A stretch of 64,000 nucleotides of DNA from Bos javanicus. Taxonomy: Eukaryota; Chordata; Mammalia; Artiodactyla; Bovidae. Within the stretch, counting starts at the first letter, position 1; each line of letters begins with the position of its first letter. The stretch spans positions 122,208,001 to 122,272,000 of the forward strand of contig NC_083869.1 of NCBI RefSeq assembly GCF_032452875.1, given 5' to 3'. Positions 46,590 through 58,358 of this stretch are shown here, in pieces. The translations under genes and the position numbers were made by a program. The notes under the pieces are model-generated. The model did no database searches. It had not been told where the DNA came from and worked only from the letters and a program-made list of their open reading frames with translations.

Positions 46590-46863
46590 TCTGCTGCTGC
46601 TAAGTCGCTTCAGTCGTGTCCGACTCTGTGCGACCCCACAGACGGCAGCCCACCAGGTTCCACCATCCCTGGGATTCTCAAGGCAAGAACACTGGAGTGG
46701 GTTGCCATTTCCTTCTCCAGGGCATGAAAGTGAAAAGTGAAAGTGAAATCGCTCAGTTGTGTCTGACTCTTCGTGACCCCATGGACTGCAGCCCACCAGG
46801 CTCCTCCATCCATGAGATTTTCCAGGCAAGAGTACTGGAGTGGGGTGCCATCGCCTTCTCCGT
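46590..46863 (-). mobile_element. Bov-A2 SINE
   Basis: Reverse dimeric Bov-A2. No direct TSD is found. The flanks are instead inverted copies of each other (TTAATGTAAAT at 46579-46589 and ATTTACATTAA at 46865-46875). Confidence 0.87.
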
Positions 46864-47639
46864 TATTTACATTAATGGAAATACTTCTTTATAAATATTA
46901 GGCACTCAATAAATGTTTGCTGGATGAATATTCTGAAGTTTCTTCCTTTTAATTTATCATGAAATTGCTCTTTCTCTAATACCAGTCACTTCTAGGCATT
47001 TTTCAAAATGTGTTCCTGAAATATTAGAACTATAGTTCTAGTATTACAACTATAAAGTTCTTTCTGAACACTACTCTAGCCCATTCATCCTTGACCAATA
47101 AAATATAAAACCTACACTAATTCAAGCCTCATCTCATATAAAAAGATAAAGGTTAGAAGACACTTTATTACAAATCTGAGTCAGTTTGTAGAAAGAGCTC
47201 TTCTCCCTTTTGTGCAATACCTCACAAGTGAGGCCTTCATGATCAGAAAAATCAGTTTTATCTCCTGAGCTACAATTTCTTCTTTTTGAGCTCTAGTATC
47301 TCACTGACATCTGGGGATACCATATGCCCTAAAGAAAAAGGACAGAGGTTCTGAAGAGCAGTTGCTTGCTATTTATCAGAATGTTATCATCCTTTCTACC
47401 TTGACTTGTACATTACAAGTTGGAATCCACTTAATAGAAGTCTAGAACCACATTTATCTATAATCAACCAATAGTCACAAAGTCTGTCTTCAAAGGCCTC
47501 ACATTATTAGGTGGTAAAACTTTTGTCAACTATCATAAAGAAAGTATGAATGCCATAAGAATGACATAGTTAAAATAGGTACTCATAAGACACTGAAAAC
47601 AATCTCGTTTGCTTTATAAAAAGGGAGATAACATTAATG

Positions 47640-47830
47640 AATTGCTGTATCTCAGGCATTGTGTTTTCATACATGATAGTTTATTTAACTATCATCACAA
47701 TCCTATGAAAGTTGTTTTTATCTCCATCTAACAAATGAGAAAACTGAGGCTCAAAGAAATTAAGTGACAACCTCAAAGATTACATAGTAAGTAAAAGAGG
47801 TAGGACTGGAATCCAGGTTTTGTATGGTTC
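47640..47830 (-). repeat. MIR
   Basis: Good reverse MIR (atgagaaaactgaggctcaa, then aggactggaatccaggtttt). Confidence 0.75.
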
Positions 47831-48002
47831 CAAAGCCTCTGCTCTCTAAACAAATACAATGCCTTCTCCCTCAAAGGTTGATCATTCATTCAGTCATCAA
47901 GGTGTATTGAGCACCTTCCATTTTCTACTCACCTACCTGAGACTACACAACAGTGAACAGAACAAGCAGGGCCCTGACTTCATGGAGCTTAGCATCCTCT
48001 AA

Positions 48003-49517
48003 GGAATGTGAAGTCAAGTGGGCCTTAGAAAGCATCACTATGAACAAAGCCAGTGGAGGTGATGGAATTCCAGTTGAGCTATTTCAAATCCTTAAAGATG
48101 ATGCTGTGAAAGTGCTGCACTCAATATGCCAGCAAATTTGGAAAACTCAGCAGTGGCCACAGGACTGGAAAAGGTCAGTTTTTATTCCAATCCCAAAGAA
48201 AGGCAATGCCAAAGAATGCTCAAACTACCACACAATTGCACTCATCTCACACGCTAGGAAAGTAATGCTAAAAATTCTCCAAGCCAGGTTTTAGCAATAC
48301 GTGAACCATGAACTTCCAGATGTTCAAGCTGGTTTTAGAAAAGGCAGAGGAACCAGAGATCAAATTGCCAACATCCGCTGGATCATGGAAAAAGCAAGAG
48401 AGTTCCAGAAAAACTTCTATTTCTGCTTTATTGACAATGCCAAAGCCTTTGACTGTGTAGATCACAATAAACTGTGGAAAATTCTGAAAGACATGGAAAT
48501 ACCAGACCACCTGACCTGACCTGCCTCTTGAGAAATCTGTATGCAGGTCAGGAAGCAACAGTTAGAACTGGACATGGAACAACAGACTGGTTCCAAATAG
48601 GAAAAGGAGTACGTCACGGCTGTATATTGTCACCCTGCTTATTTAACTTCTATGCAGAGTACATCACGAGAAACGCTGGGCTGGAAGAAGCATTAGCTGG
48701 CATCAAGATTGCCGGGAGAAATATCAATAACCTCAGATATGCAGATGACACCACCCTTATGGCAGAAAATGAACAGGAACTCAAAAGCCTCTTGATGAAA
48801 GTAAAAGAGGACAGTGAAAAAGTTGGCTTAAAGCTCAACATTCAGAAAACTAAGATCATGGCATCTGGTCCCATCACTTCATGGGAAATAGATGGGGAAA
48901 CAGTGGAAACTGTGTCAGACTTTATTTTTGGGGGAGCTCCAAAATCACTGCAGATGGTGACTGCAGCCATGAAATTAAAAGACGCTTACTCCTTGGAAGG
49001 AAAGTTATGACCAACCTAGACAGCATGTTAAAATGCAGAGACATTACTTTGCCAACAAAGGTCCGTCTAGTCAAGGCTATGGTTTTTCCAGTGGTCCTAT
49101 ATGGATGTGAGAGTTGGACTGTGAAGAAAGCTAAGCACTGAAGAATTGATGCTTTTGAACTGTGGTGTTGGCAAAGACTCTTGAGAGTCCCTTGGACTAC
49201 AAGGAGGTCCAACCAGTCCATCCTAAAGGAGATCAGTCCTGGGTGTTCATTGGAAGGACTGATGCTAAAGCTGAAACTCCAATAATTTGGCCACCTCATG
49301 CAAAGAGTTGACTCATTGGAAAAGACCCTGATGCTGGGAGGGATTGGGGGCAGGGGGAGAAGGGGACGACAGAAGATGAGATGGCTGGATGGCATCACGG
49401 ACTCAATGGACACGAGTTTGAGTAGACTCCGGGAGTTGTGATGGACAGGGAGACCTGGCGTGCTGCGATTCATGGTGTCGAAAAGAGTCGGACACGACTG
49501 AGCAACTGAACTGAACT
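48003..49517 (+). mobile_element. BovB LINE, 5'-truncated, about 1.5 kb
   Basis: The longest BovB (RTE-clade non-LTR retrotransposon) copy here. It preserves the reverse transcriptase half of ORF2 in broken frames: a GDGIPVELF-like start at about 48058, QAGFRKGRGTRDQIANIRW at about 48325, and the catalytic Y-A-D-D at 48738-48749. After the RT come the C-terminal region and a tail of (CTGAA)n type. A stop at 48292-48294 and frame changes near 48500 and 49000 make it inactive. Open frames of 60-183 codons on both strands in this span come from the element. Confidence 0.93.
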
Positions 49518-49744
49518 GGATGAAGACAGACTTTACACAAGTACAAAATAAATATAAGGCAAGCCATTTATTTATGGTGGGAAAAAGATCTCTGAAGAGA
49601 TGACATTTGGGCTGAGACCTAAAAAATGAGGAGTTGGTGAGAAAGCAGGATGGTTAGAGACAACTGCATGTACAAAAGTCCTGAGAAGGAAGCAGGCTTT
49701 AAGAATATTTGAAACTATAAAGAGACCAGAGTGACTAGACAAAC

Positions 49745-50005
49745 AGTTGTTGTTGTTTTAGTCACGAATTCATGTCTTGACTCTTTTGCAACCCATGGAC
49801 TGTAGCCAGCCAGCCTCCTCTGTCCATGGGATTTCCCAGGCAAGAATACTGGAGTGGGTTGCCATTTCCTTCTCCAGGGTATTCCCAACCCAGGGATTGA
49901 ATCCGAGTTTCAAATCCCATGGACAGAAGAGCCTAGGGGACTACAGTCTATGGGGTCACAAAAAAGTTGGATACAACTTAGTGATTAAACAACAGCAACA
50001 ACAAG
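49745..50005. mobile_element. Inverted Bov SINE composite
   Basis: A reverse Bov-tA part (49745-49910) is followed directly by a plus-strand 3' half (49916-50005). Both outer ends are therefore the SINE 3' tail, (TTG)n on the left and (AAC)n on the right. The two halves are complementary over about 80 bases. Confidence 0.75.
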
Positions 50006-50167
50006 ACAATGAATAGAGTAGAACAAAACGACACCGCCAGAGTAAGCAGAAGCCAAGTTGGCTAAGGGTCATAAAAACAAATTTGGACATATTCAACTGT
50101 AGTGAGAAACCAAGAAGAGCTTCAAGAAAGCAGCTTGGTCCAATCTGTTTTTAAAATGACATTCTGG

Positions 50168-50288
50168 GCAATTTCCTGGTGGTCCAGTGGTTAGGACTCT
50201 AGGCTTTCACTCCCAAGGGCTCAGGTTCAATCCCTTGTCGGGGAATTATGATCCTGTGAGCTGTGCATTGTGGCCAACTAAATAAATA
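50168..50288 (+). mobile_element. CHR SINE
   Basis: A tRNA-like head (aatttcctggtggtccagtg) and an ending with (AAAT)n. Imperfect flanking repeats share ATTCTGG. Confidence 0.82.
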
Positions 50289-50634
50289 AAACGTTATTCT
50301 GGTTACAATGTGGAAAAACAGATTGGAAGGGAAGTACAAAAGAAGTAGAGAACCCAGGAAGGGCTAGGAAGAGATGGAAAACTTAAACTAATGGGGTGCC
50401 ATAAGATGTCCGTATAGACACCAGAGACATATTTGGGAGGTAGAAAGATAGGACTTGCTAAAGACTGGAGAGAGAGGGAAAAAAAGATCAAATCAAGTAA
50501 AGAAATCAAGGATGTTGCCTGGATTTCTAGCATGGGTACCTGAATGAATAATGGGTGCTTTTGCTGAGACGGGAAAAATGAAAGAACAGATTTCTTGAGA
50601 AAATAAAAAATTCAGTTTAAAACATAAATTAGAG

Positions 50635-50757
50635 GGAGTTCCCGTTAGTCTAGTGGTTAGCATTCCAGGCTTTCACTGCAGTGGCCCAGGCTCAATCCCT
50701 AGTTGAGGAACGGCGATTCCACAAGCCATGAAGCATGACCAAAAAAAAAAAAAAAAA
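50635..50757 (+). mobile_element. CHR SINE
   Basis: Plus-strand CHR (agttcccgttagtctagtgg) with a pure A-tail of about 18 bases. Confidence 0.85.
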
Positions 50758-50992
50758 ATCCCTTAAATCAGAGATGCTATGAGGTATCCAATGAAGATGT
50801 GTCAAGTCTGCAGTTAGAAGTCTGGAGCTTAGAGGAGGTACATGTGGGAGTCAGATGTTCTACTAGTACTCCCCATTTAAACTGTAACATTCAAGGCATT
50901 CTCAAGTATTCAGGAACTCCAAACCCCGCAGCTTTTCACCCTTAATTTATGCTTAATGTAAATGGTAGGATTTCAAAGACAAAAGAATATAC

Positions 50993-51113
50993 CTCTCCTT
51001 GGAAAATAGTATAGAGAGCAGGCAAGTTCTCCATGGTCTCGGGTCTTCCTGAATTCATCCTTAATGCTCTATGGTTCCTCCATTTCTCTTCTGCTAAAGC
51101 TAATTGAAGTGTT
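50993..51113 (-). CDS. ZCCHC17: ZCCHC17 exon 2 (start codon)
   Basis: The exon spans 51113 down to 50993. Translation starts at ATG 51058-51056 and the first 22 codons are MNSGRPETMENLPALYTIFQ then GE. The frame is open upstream to the acceptor (CAG at 51116-51114), but this ATG gives the known human N-terminus. A second in-frame ATG at codon 9 could be used as an alternative. The donor is GTATAT at 50992. The S1 domain begins at the end of this exon. Confidence 0.95.
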
Positions 51114-51439
51114 CTGTCACAAAGAAATAAAACAAGCAACAATTAGAGACATATCCGTATAAACAAAAAAGTGTTGCTGATCTACACGTTCTCCCTACAG
51201 AATAATATCATTGGAGTTAACACCATGTACTTTTATTCAAACCTCTTTTGTCCACTGTAATTATGAGGAGTTTTGGAAACCTTGATCTTACTCCTTTTCA
51301 ATTTGATACTTACCCAAGGCAATTAGCCTATTGTTTTTTGTTTTTTAATTGTTATTACTGCTATTCTTTTGCCAAACGAAGGCTTTTGGTGGGGGAGGGA
51401 AGCAATGAATGGACCTGTAAAAAAAAAAGGAATAATAAT

Positions 51440-51640
51440 AGTAATAAGAGCTAACATTTATCAAGCACTTACTATGTTCAGGCTCTGTGCACATCCAATA
51501 TCTCATTTAATCCTCAAAATTTTCAAGATGTAGGTTCAATTAATTATCATATACATGAATGAGATAACCGAGGCTTCCAGAGGTCAACTTAATAGGTCTA
51601 TGTCAAAAACCCAGAAAATGGTGGAGTTAAATTTTGCCTG
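51440..51640 (-). repeat. MIR
   Basis: Reverse MIR (gctaacatttatcaagcact, then gagataaccgaggcttccag). Confidence 0.75.
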
Positions 51641-51668
51641 ACATCACAGTCCATGCTTTTAACAATGA

Positions 51669-51881
51669 TGCTGTGCTGTGCTCAGTCATTCAGTTGTGTC
51701 CGACTCTTTGTGACCTCATGGGCTGTAGCCCACCAGGCTCCTTGCCCATGGAATTTTCCAGGCAAGAATACTGGAACAGGTTGCCATTTCTTACTCCAAG
51801 GGATCTTCTCGACCCAGGGATCAAACCTGTGTCTCTTGCATTGACAGGCAGATTCCTTACCACGGTACCACCTGGAGAGCC
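51669..51881 (-). mobile_element. Bov-tA SINE
   Basis: Reverse full-length Bov-tA with a 13-bp TSD carrying one mismatch (CTTTTAACAATGA and CTTTTAAAAATGA) at 51656-51668 and 51882-51894. Confidence 0.9.
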
Positions 51882-52224
51882 CTTTTAAAAATGACACTAG
51901 GCACTGAAATGACTTCAAAAAGAGAGTATAGCTTACTTTTTTTCCCTAATGAAATTAAAAACATGCATGCTCATTTTAAAAGTTCATATAACACATTAAT
52001 AATGAAGAAAAGAAAATCATCTTTAATTCAGCCTGATTTATATCCTTTCAGACTTTTTATATCTACAAGTGGGTTTTTTAATGGAATCATGAAACCATTA
52101 ATTAATCTTAATTAGTAGCCATTTTCTTCTATATTTTAATAATTCATACACAAATACACACATCTTTTTAAAATGCCTATATAATAATCCCATTGCTGGA
52201 TGCACTGAACTTATTTAATTATTT

Positions 52225-52325
52225 ATGAATCATGTTAAAATGCAGATTGCAATTCAGTAGGTCTAGGGTGGTGCCCAAGAAAGGGCATTTCTAACAAGCT
52301 CCCCGGGTGATACTGATGCTGCCAG
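52225..52325 (-). repeat. hAT-type MITE fragment (MER20/MER5-like)
   Basis: The block aattcagtaggtctagggtg, then gggcatttctaacaagctcc, then tgatactgatgctgcc is a well-known old hAT-Charlie MITE segment. The termini are not resolved. Confidence 0.6.
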
Positions 52326-52454
52326 AGTATCAAGTCTCAGAACTCTGAAGTTGGAAGAGACCTTAGAGGTACTCTTGCTCAGCTTTCTGGTTTCAAACAG
52401 AGAAGAAACCAGCAACCTAGTGGCTCTTAACCATGGCTCTTTCAGGATAATTCG

Positions 52455-52690
52455 CTGCTGTGCCGTGTGCTGTGCTAAGTTGCTTCAATGGTAAGTCGGA
52501 CTCTTTGAGACCCCATGGACTATAGCCCACCAGGCTCCTCTGTCCATGGGATTCTCCAGGCAAGAATACTAGAATGGACTGCCATGTCCTCCTCCTGGGG
52601 ATATTCCCAACCCAGGGATCGAACTCGCGTCTCTTAGGTCTCCTGCATTGGCGAGGAGGTTCTTCACCACTTGCACCATCTAAGAAGCCC
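52455..52690 (-). mobile_element. Bov-tA SINE
   Basis: Reverse full-length Bov-tA (tgtgctaagttgcttcaatg to accatctaagaagccc). Confidence 0.85.
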
Positions 52691-52938
52691 ACAATACAGT
52701 ATGATCAGTGCTTTAAAAAAAAACCAAGTGATTAGGTTCAAAGTATTAAGAAAACAAAGAGGCCACAAAGACTTGGACACGACTGAGTAATTTCACTCAC
52801 TTACTCATTAAGAAAACAAAGAGAAGAGAGCCTGGGGGAAACAAGGACATTTGAAAGTTTAAAAGGTGACAAGTGAGTAGAACTTTAAGAATAAATGGAA
52901 GTCCTCTAGCAGAGAATACTGTTTGTTGGCCTCATAAG
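52691..52938 (+). repeat. Local duplication, copy A
   Basis: About 200 bases closely matching 57912-58098 in the same orientation, from CAGTATGATCAGTGCTT to CTCTAGCAGAGAATACTGTT and CTCATAAG. Copy A is interrupted by a 45-nt SINE tail at 52762-52806. Confidence 0.8.
52762..52806 (+). mobile_element. Minimal 45-nt Bov SINE tail insertion
   Basis: Only the last 45 bases of a Bov element (gccacaaagacttggacacg to tcacttactc) have inserted. A perfect 17-bp TSD, ATTAAGAAAACAAAGAG, lies at 52745-52761 and 52807-52823. Copy B of the duplication lacks it. Confidence 0.88.
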
Positions 52939-52973
52939 AGTGTCTGATTCTTTGTAACTCCCTATACATTAAG

Positions 52974-54056
52974 ATTGCCGGGAGAAATATCAATAACCTC
53001 AGTTATGCAGATGACATCACCCTTATGGCAGAAAGCAAAGAAGAACTAAAGAGCCTCTTGATGAAAGTGAAAGAGGAAAGTGAAAAAGTTGGCTTAAAGC
53101 TCAACACTGAGAGAACTAAGATCGTGGCATCCGGTCCCATCACTTCATGGGAAATAGATGGGGAAACAGTGGAAACAGTGCCAGACTTTTTCTGGGCTCC
53201 AAAATCACTACAGATGGTGATTGCAGCCATGAAATTAAAAGACGCTTACTCCTTGCAAGGAAAGTTATGATCAACCTAGACAGCATATTAAAAAGCAGAG
53301 ACATTACTTTGTCAACAAAGGTCCGTCTAGTCAAGGCTATGGTTTTTCCAGTGATCATGTATGGATGTGAGAGTTGGACTGTGAAGAAAGCTGAGCACCA
53401 AAGAATTGATGCTTTAGAACTTCGGTGTTGGAGAAGACTCCTGAGAGTCCCTTGGACTGCAAGGAGATCCAACCAGTCCATACTAAAGGACATCAGTCCT
53501 GGGTGTTCATTGGTAGGACTGATGTTGAAGCTGAAACTCCAATACTTTGGCCACCTGATGCGAAGAGCTGACTCATCTGAAAAGACCCTGATGCTGGGAA
53601 AGATTGAGGGCAGGAGGAGAAGGGGACGACGGAGGATGGGATGGTTGAATGGCATCATTGACTTAATGGACATGGGTTTGGGTGGACTCCAGGAGTTGGT
53701 GATGGACAGGGAGGCCTGGCATGCTGCGGTGCACGGGGTTGCAAAGAGTTGGACACGACTGAGCGGCTGAACCGGAGAAGGCAATGGCAAGCCACTCCAG
53801 TACTCTTGCCTAGAAAATCCCATAGATGGAGGAGCCTGGTAGGCTGCATTCCATGGGGTCGCTATGAGTCGGTCTCGACTGAGCAACTTCACTTTCACTT
53901 TCATGCAATGGAGAAGGAAATGGCAACCCACTCCAGTGTTCTTGCCTGGAGAATCCCAGGGACGGCAGAGCCTGGTGGGCTGCCGTCTATGGGGTCGCAC
54001 AGAGTCCGACACGACTGAAGCGACTTAGCAGTAGCAGCAGCAGAGCAACTGAACTG
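52974..54056 (+). mobile_element. BovB LINE 3' part with nested Bov-A2
   Basis: The BovB piece starts inside the reverse transcriptase (Y-A-D-D at 53004-53015) and continues through a long C-terminal frame open to about 53770. A Bov-A2 (about 53774-54043) sits in its tail, flanked by AGCGGCTGAAC and AGCAACTGAAC. The whole block is bracketed by a perfect 10-bp TSD, ATACATTAAG, at 52964-52973 and 54057-54066. Confidence 0.9.
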
Positions 54057-55022
54057 ATACATTAAGACCTGAAACTATTTTCCTTGAGTTTTCATAAGCA
54101 AGTTACTTCGTCTTCTCCTGAACCCTGAGCACACCCCCATACTTTCAGATGATTACTTCAGGTCCTTCTTTTGGAAACTCTTCCTGATTTACAATGACCA
54201 TCCATTAACTGAACGGTCTCACTTAAAAATGAAAGAATATTCTGTCAGCCTTCCAAACCCTAGTTCTAAAACATTCCAATACCCAGGAACACGCCTGTCC
54301 TTGAATTCCATAAGACAACTCATGTCCTTTATAATAAACTTGCCCTTTTTTGTTTAGGTCAGCCAGAGGTGAGTTTTATTACTGATTTGTCAGTTCTTGA
54401 GAAATGGCTGATAAACAGCTTACATTTAAGCATCACAGCCTGATTGGATCCTGCCTCTTCCAATTTCCAAGCTATGCAGTCTCATCTCTAGTCCTTCCCT
54501 TCCCTCTGCCCAGCTTCCTCACCTCATATCCTAAAACAAAAGTTATTAACCTGAGGCCAATGACTCTATGAAGACACCTCAATTATCCCTTCAACTCTTG
54601 GGGCAGTACTGAGGTACAGACTCCATACAGGCATCAGCAGCTAGGACATCTAAATTAAATTCAAACAACCTATTCTATCAACTGTTCTTCTCTAAACAAA
54701 AGTCACAGAAAGAGCTATACAATCTTAAGTTATTTTTGACAGATTTTTGCCGTGATAAGAGTATGAACAGCTAAGTTTAAAGCTCTCCTATTTGCTCCTT
54801 TTTTAGAACAGTAGCTTGAGAAACCCTATGAAATTCTTCAAGCAGGAAACTGGGATGCATTTTTGAGAGAAATCTTATTATACAACAGTAACAGGCTTAC
54901 AAAGATTTTTTTCAAATTATATTCTGCAGAAACCTAGGGTTTTATAATGGTTATTCAAAAGGAATCCAAACTGGAAAAGAAGTAGACCTGTCGCTGTTTG
55001 CAGATGACATGATACTATACAT

Positions 55023-55533
<511 letters not shown>

Positions 55534-55544
55534 AGAAAATCCCG
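55534..55544 (+). repeat. TSD of RPL23 retrocopy (right)
   Basis: Perfect repeat of AGAAAATCCCG directly after the A-tail. Confidence 0.88.
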
Positions 55545-55994
55545 AAAACACTACCAGAAAACTTACTAGAGCTCATCAATGAATCTGGTCAAGTTGAAGG
55601 ATACAAAATTAATATAAATACAAACTAATATACAGAAATCTGTTGTATGTCTATACACTAACAATGAAGGATCAGAAAGAGAAATTAAGGAAACAATTCC
55701 CTTTACAATCGCATCAAAAATAATAAAATACCTAGGGAAAAATCTACCTAAGGAGGCATGGTAGTTACCGAGAAGCTTCTCAATAACTCAAGTTCATCTT
55801 TAAAAAGTCTGTTCTGAGATATCTAGGGGCCTCAAAAAAGTAGGGCCTAGGCCAACCAACCAAAAGAGAGTCTCCATACTAAAGATGAGGGAGCACAAGC
55901 AAAAAAAAAATCAGAGTTAGGAGAGGTCCCACCCCAGCAGTTGGGAAGCAAGGAGCCTCGCCCCAGTAACTAAGTAGATGTTGATCATCTTTTT

Positions 55995-56242
55995 TTAAAA
56001 AACAAAAAAATGTTTTATTTATTTAATTTATGACTGGGTCATCCCTGCTGGGTCCGGGCTTGCTTTAGCTGTGGCAGAGGCTTCTCGCTGTGGTGGCTTT
56101 TCTATTGTGGAAGACCAGCCCTAGGGTGCTAGGCTTAGCTGCCCCACAGCATTCAGGAATTTAAGTTCCCAGACCAGGGATAGAACCCATGTTCCCTGCA
56201 TCAACAGGCAAATTCTTAATCAGTGGACTACCAGGGAAGTCC
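55995..56242 (-). mobile_element. Long CHR-type SINE
   Basis: Reverse CHR with an A-tail at the left (ttttaaaaaacaaaaaaatg region) and a tRNA-like head at the right (agtggactaccagggaagtc). Confidence 0.78.
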
Positions 56243-57429
56243 TAAACACTCGATTATTGCTGATTCCTATTGCCCTCCCAGCTTTGGGATGTGTTATGGG
56301 AGTGGGGGGCGGTTTATAGGATGGGGCCTACTTTTAACAGTATATTCTGCTTTGATCTGGTTTACCTATCAAGCTTTTATGTAACATTTAATTTGGAAAA
56401 AAACATTTCTGTTGCTTTTAAAAAGTTTATAAAACATTGAGATAGATAATAAGACCAAATCTGTGGACTTAAAAGAGCTATTAAATTGACAAGGATTGAG
56501 GTACACCATTTGGAGTTGCCTTGCAATAGTTCTAAAGACAGAAAATCTCCCTTAATTGTTTCATTGACTGCTTTAAACAACTATAATAAATAAGGAAGCA
56601 ATAGGGACCCAGTTATTCGCCACCTCCTTCCCAAAACAAAGGGCAGCAAGAAAAATACAGTGTGGGAATGGAAATGGGAATGGGAGGTGTAGCAGGGGAA
56701 CGGTAGCCCAGAGTGAAGTTAGAGCCTATGCTGGGTGAAGAGGAAATTTGCGAAGAAGAGCAACCCAGTGCAGGGAGAAGCAGGATGATGAGTATGTCTG
56801 CACATTGGGGTAATCCAACGGGAAGTCAGTGCCCAAGGATGGAAGAGCAGGGCATGAGGGTTAGAGGTAGTTACGTAAGGCGAATTTTCTGATTTTAGAA
56901 GTTATATTATAGTTATACAATAGAATGTCCTTGTCTGTAGGAAAACTAATTCATGGGTGATGGGGCAACAGTCAGCAACTTGCAAGTGATTCATTAAAAA
57001 GTGTTTTTTGTACTGTACCTCCATAATTTTGTTAACTTTTCAGGCTTTTTTTCCATGTGCCTGCAATTGGGGAAAAAAATAACCACATCCTCTTCTCCTA
57101 TCTCTCAAGCAATAAGAAGTTCATAGAATATTAAATTGGAAAGATACTATATGGCCACTTTGGAACTTCATTTCATGTGTCGCCTTACTGATCTGGCTCA
57201 AGATTACAAAACCATGAATGATGGAGATGGGATTCAAATCCTATTTACTAATTTTTTTTTCTTTTTTTTTCTAGATTGTGAAATTCTTCTAAGCATGCCC
57301 TTGTCTTGCACATCATCATATCCTTCAAATCGTCAGTGCTTACCACAGTATGGAGCACATAGAAAGGCTTAACTGTCAACTGAATTACTGACGTACTTAA
57401 TTTTACTTGATTTTAAATTGTTAGTTAAT

Positions 57430-57810
57430 TTATCAATTCAGCACCTTCATTGATGTTTATATGTCAGGCTCTGTGTTAGGCACTTCATAAACCTCCTTTC
57501 AATCCTTATAACAATTCGACAAAGTAGGTTCTCTGTTTTAAAGGAATGAAGTAACTTGTCCAAAATTCATAGCTAGCATAAGTCACTCAGTCCTATCTGA
57601 CTCTTTGTGACCCCTGTAAACTGTAGCCTGCCAGGGTTCTCTGTCAATGGCATTCTCCGTGCAAGAATACTGGAGAGGGTTGCCATTTCCTTCTTTAGGG
57701 AATCTTCCCGACCCAGGGATCTAACCTAGGTCTCCTGCATTGCAGGTGGATTCTTTACCACCTGAACCACCAGGGAAGCCCCCAAATTCATAGCTTGAAA
57801 GACACAAACC
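57430..57810 (-). repeat. MIR fragment split by Bov-tA
   Basis: Reverse MIR (ggctctgtgttaggcacttc, then gaatgaagtaacttgtccaa) continues on the far side of the SINE at 57575-57783. Confidence 0.65.
57575..57783 (-). mobile_element. Bov-tA SINE
   Basis: Reverse full-length Bov-tA with a perfect 12-bp TSD, AAATTCATAGCT, at 57563-57574 and 57784-57795. Confidence 0.92.
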
Positions 57811-57911
57811 TTAGGCCGTGCCAAGAGACACACATACTTGCTACTAAACCATCCTTTTCATCACCATCTCTGTCCTCAGAAACTTCCTAGTCATGTAAGG
57901 ATAATGGTGAC

Positions 57912-58098
57912 AATTACAATGCAGTATGATCAGTGCTTCAAAAAAGTGATTAGGTTCAAATTATTAAGAAAACAAGAAAGAGAAGAAGGGCCTGGGGGAA
58001 ACAAGGAAGTTTAAAAGTTGAAATGGTGACAACTGAGTAGACCTTTAGTGATAAATGGAAGTCCTCTAGCAGAGAATACTGTTTGTTGACCTCATAAG
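57912..58098 (+). repeat. Local duplication, copy B
   Basis: The uninterrupted partner of copy A at 52691-52938, in the same orientation and about 5.2 kb away. Identity is high (roughly nine in ten by eye). Confidence 0.8.
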
Positions 58099-58099
58099 C

Positions 58100-58358
58100 A
58101 TGCATGCCTGCATACTCAGTTGTGTTCAACTCTCTGCAACCCCAAGGACTACAGCCCACCAGGTTTCTCTTTCCATGGGATTATCCCAGTAAGAATACTG
58201 AAAGTTAAAGTCACTCAATTGTGTCTGACTCTTTGCAACTCCATGGACTATACAGTCCAAAGTGGGTTGCCATTTCCTCCTTCAAGGGGATCTTCCCAAT
58301 CCAGGGATGGAACCTGCATCTCCTACATTGGCAGGCAGAATCTTTATTGCTAAGCCAC
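58100..58358 (-). mobile_element. Bov SINE composite
   Basis: A truncated reverse Bov unit (about 58105-58199) is followed by a second reverse unit with the head (58200-58358). No TSD is fixed. Confidence 0.7.

Larger units (their letters stand above)
42237..50992 (-). other. ZCCHC17: ZCCHC17 intron 2
   Basis: An 8.8-kb intron containing three BovB copies, Bov-A2 pieces, an inverted Bov composite, two CHR SINEs and several MIRs (listed). Bases 44,520-45,620 and 46,870-47,630 hold no clear element or gene. Confidence 0.85.

Noticed and set aside
48922..49473. Minus-strand open frame of 183 codons
   Set aside because: It lies wholly antisense to the BovB element, and parallel frames appear against every other BovB copy in the window.
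53147..53770. Plus-strand open frame of 207 codons
   Set aside because: It is the C-terminal part of BovB ORF2 in a truncated copy, not a host gene.
53140..54012. Minus-strand open frame of 290 codons
   Set aside because: It is antisense to BovB and runs into antisense Bov-A2. Its peptide contains typical Bov SINE frames (such as SPGKNTGVGCHFLL), so it is a transposon shadow.
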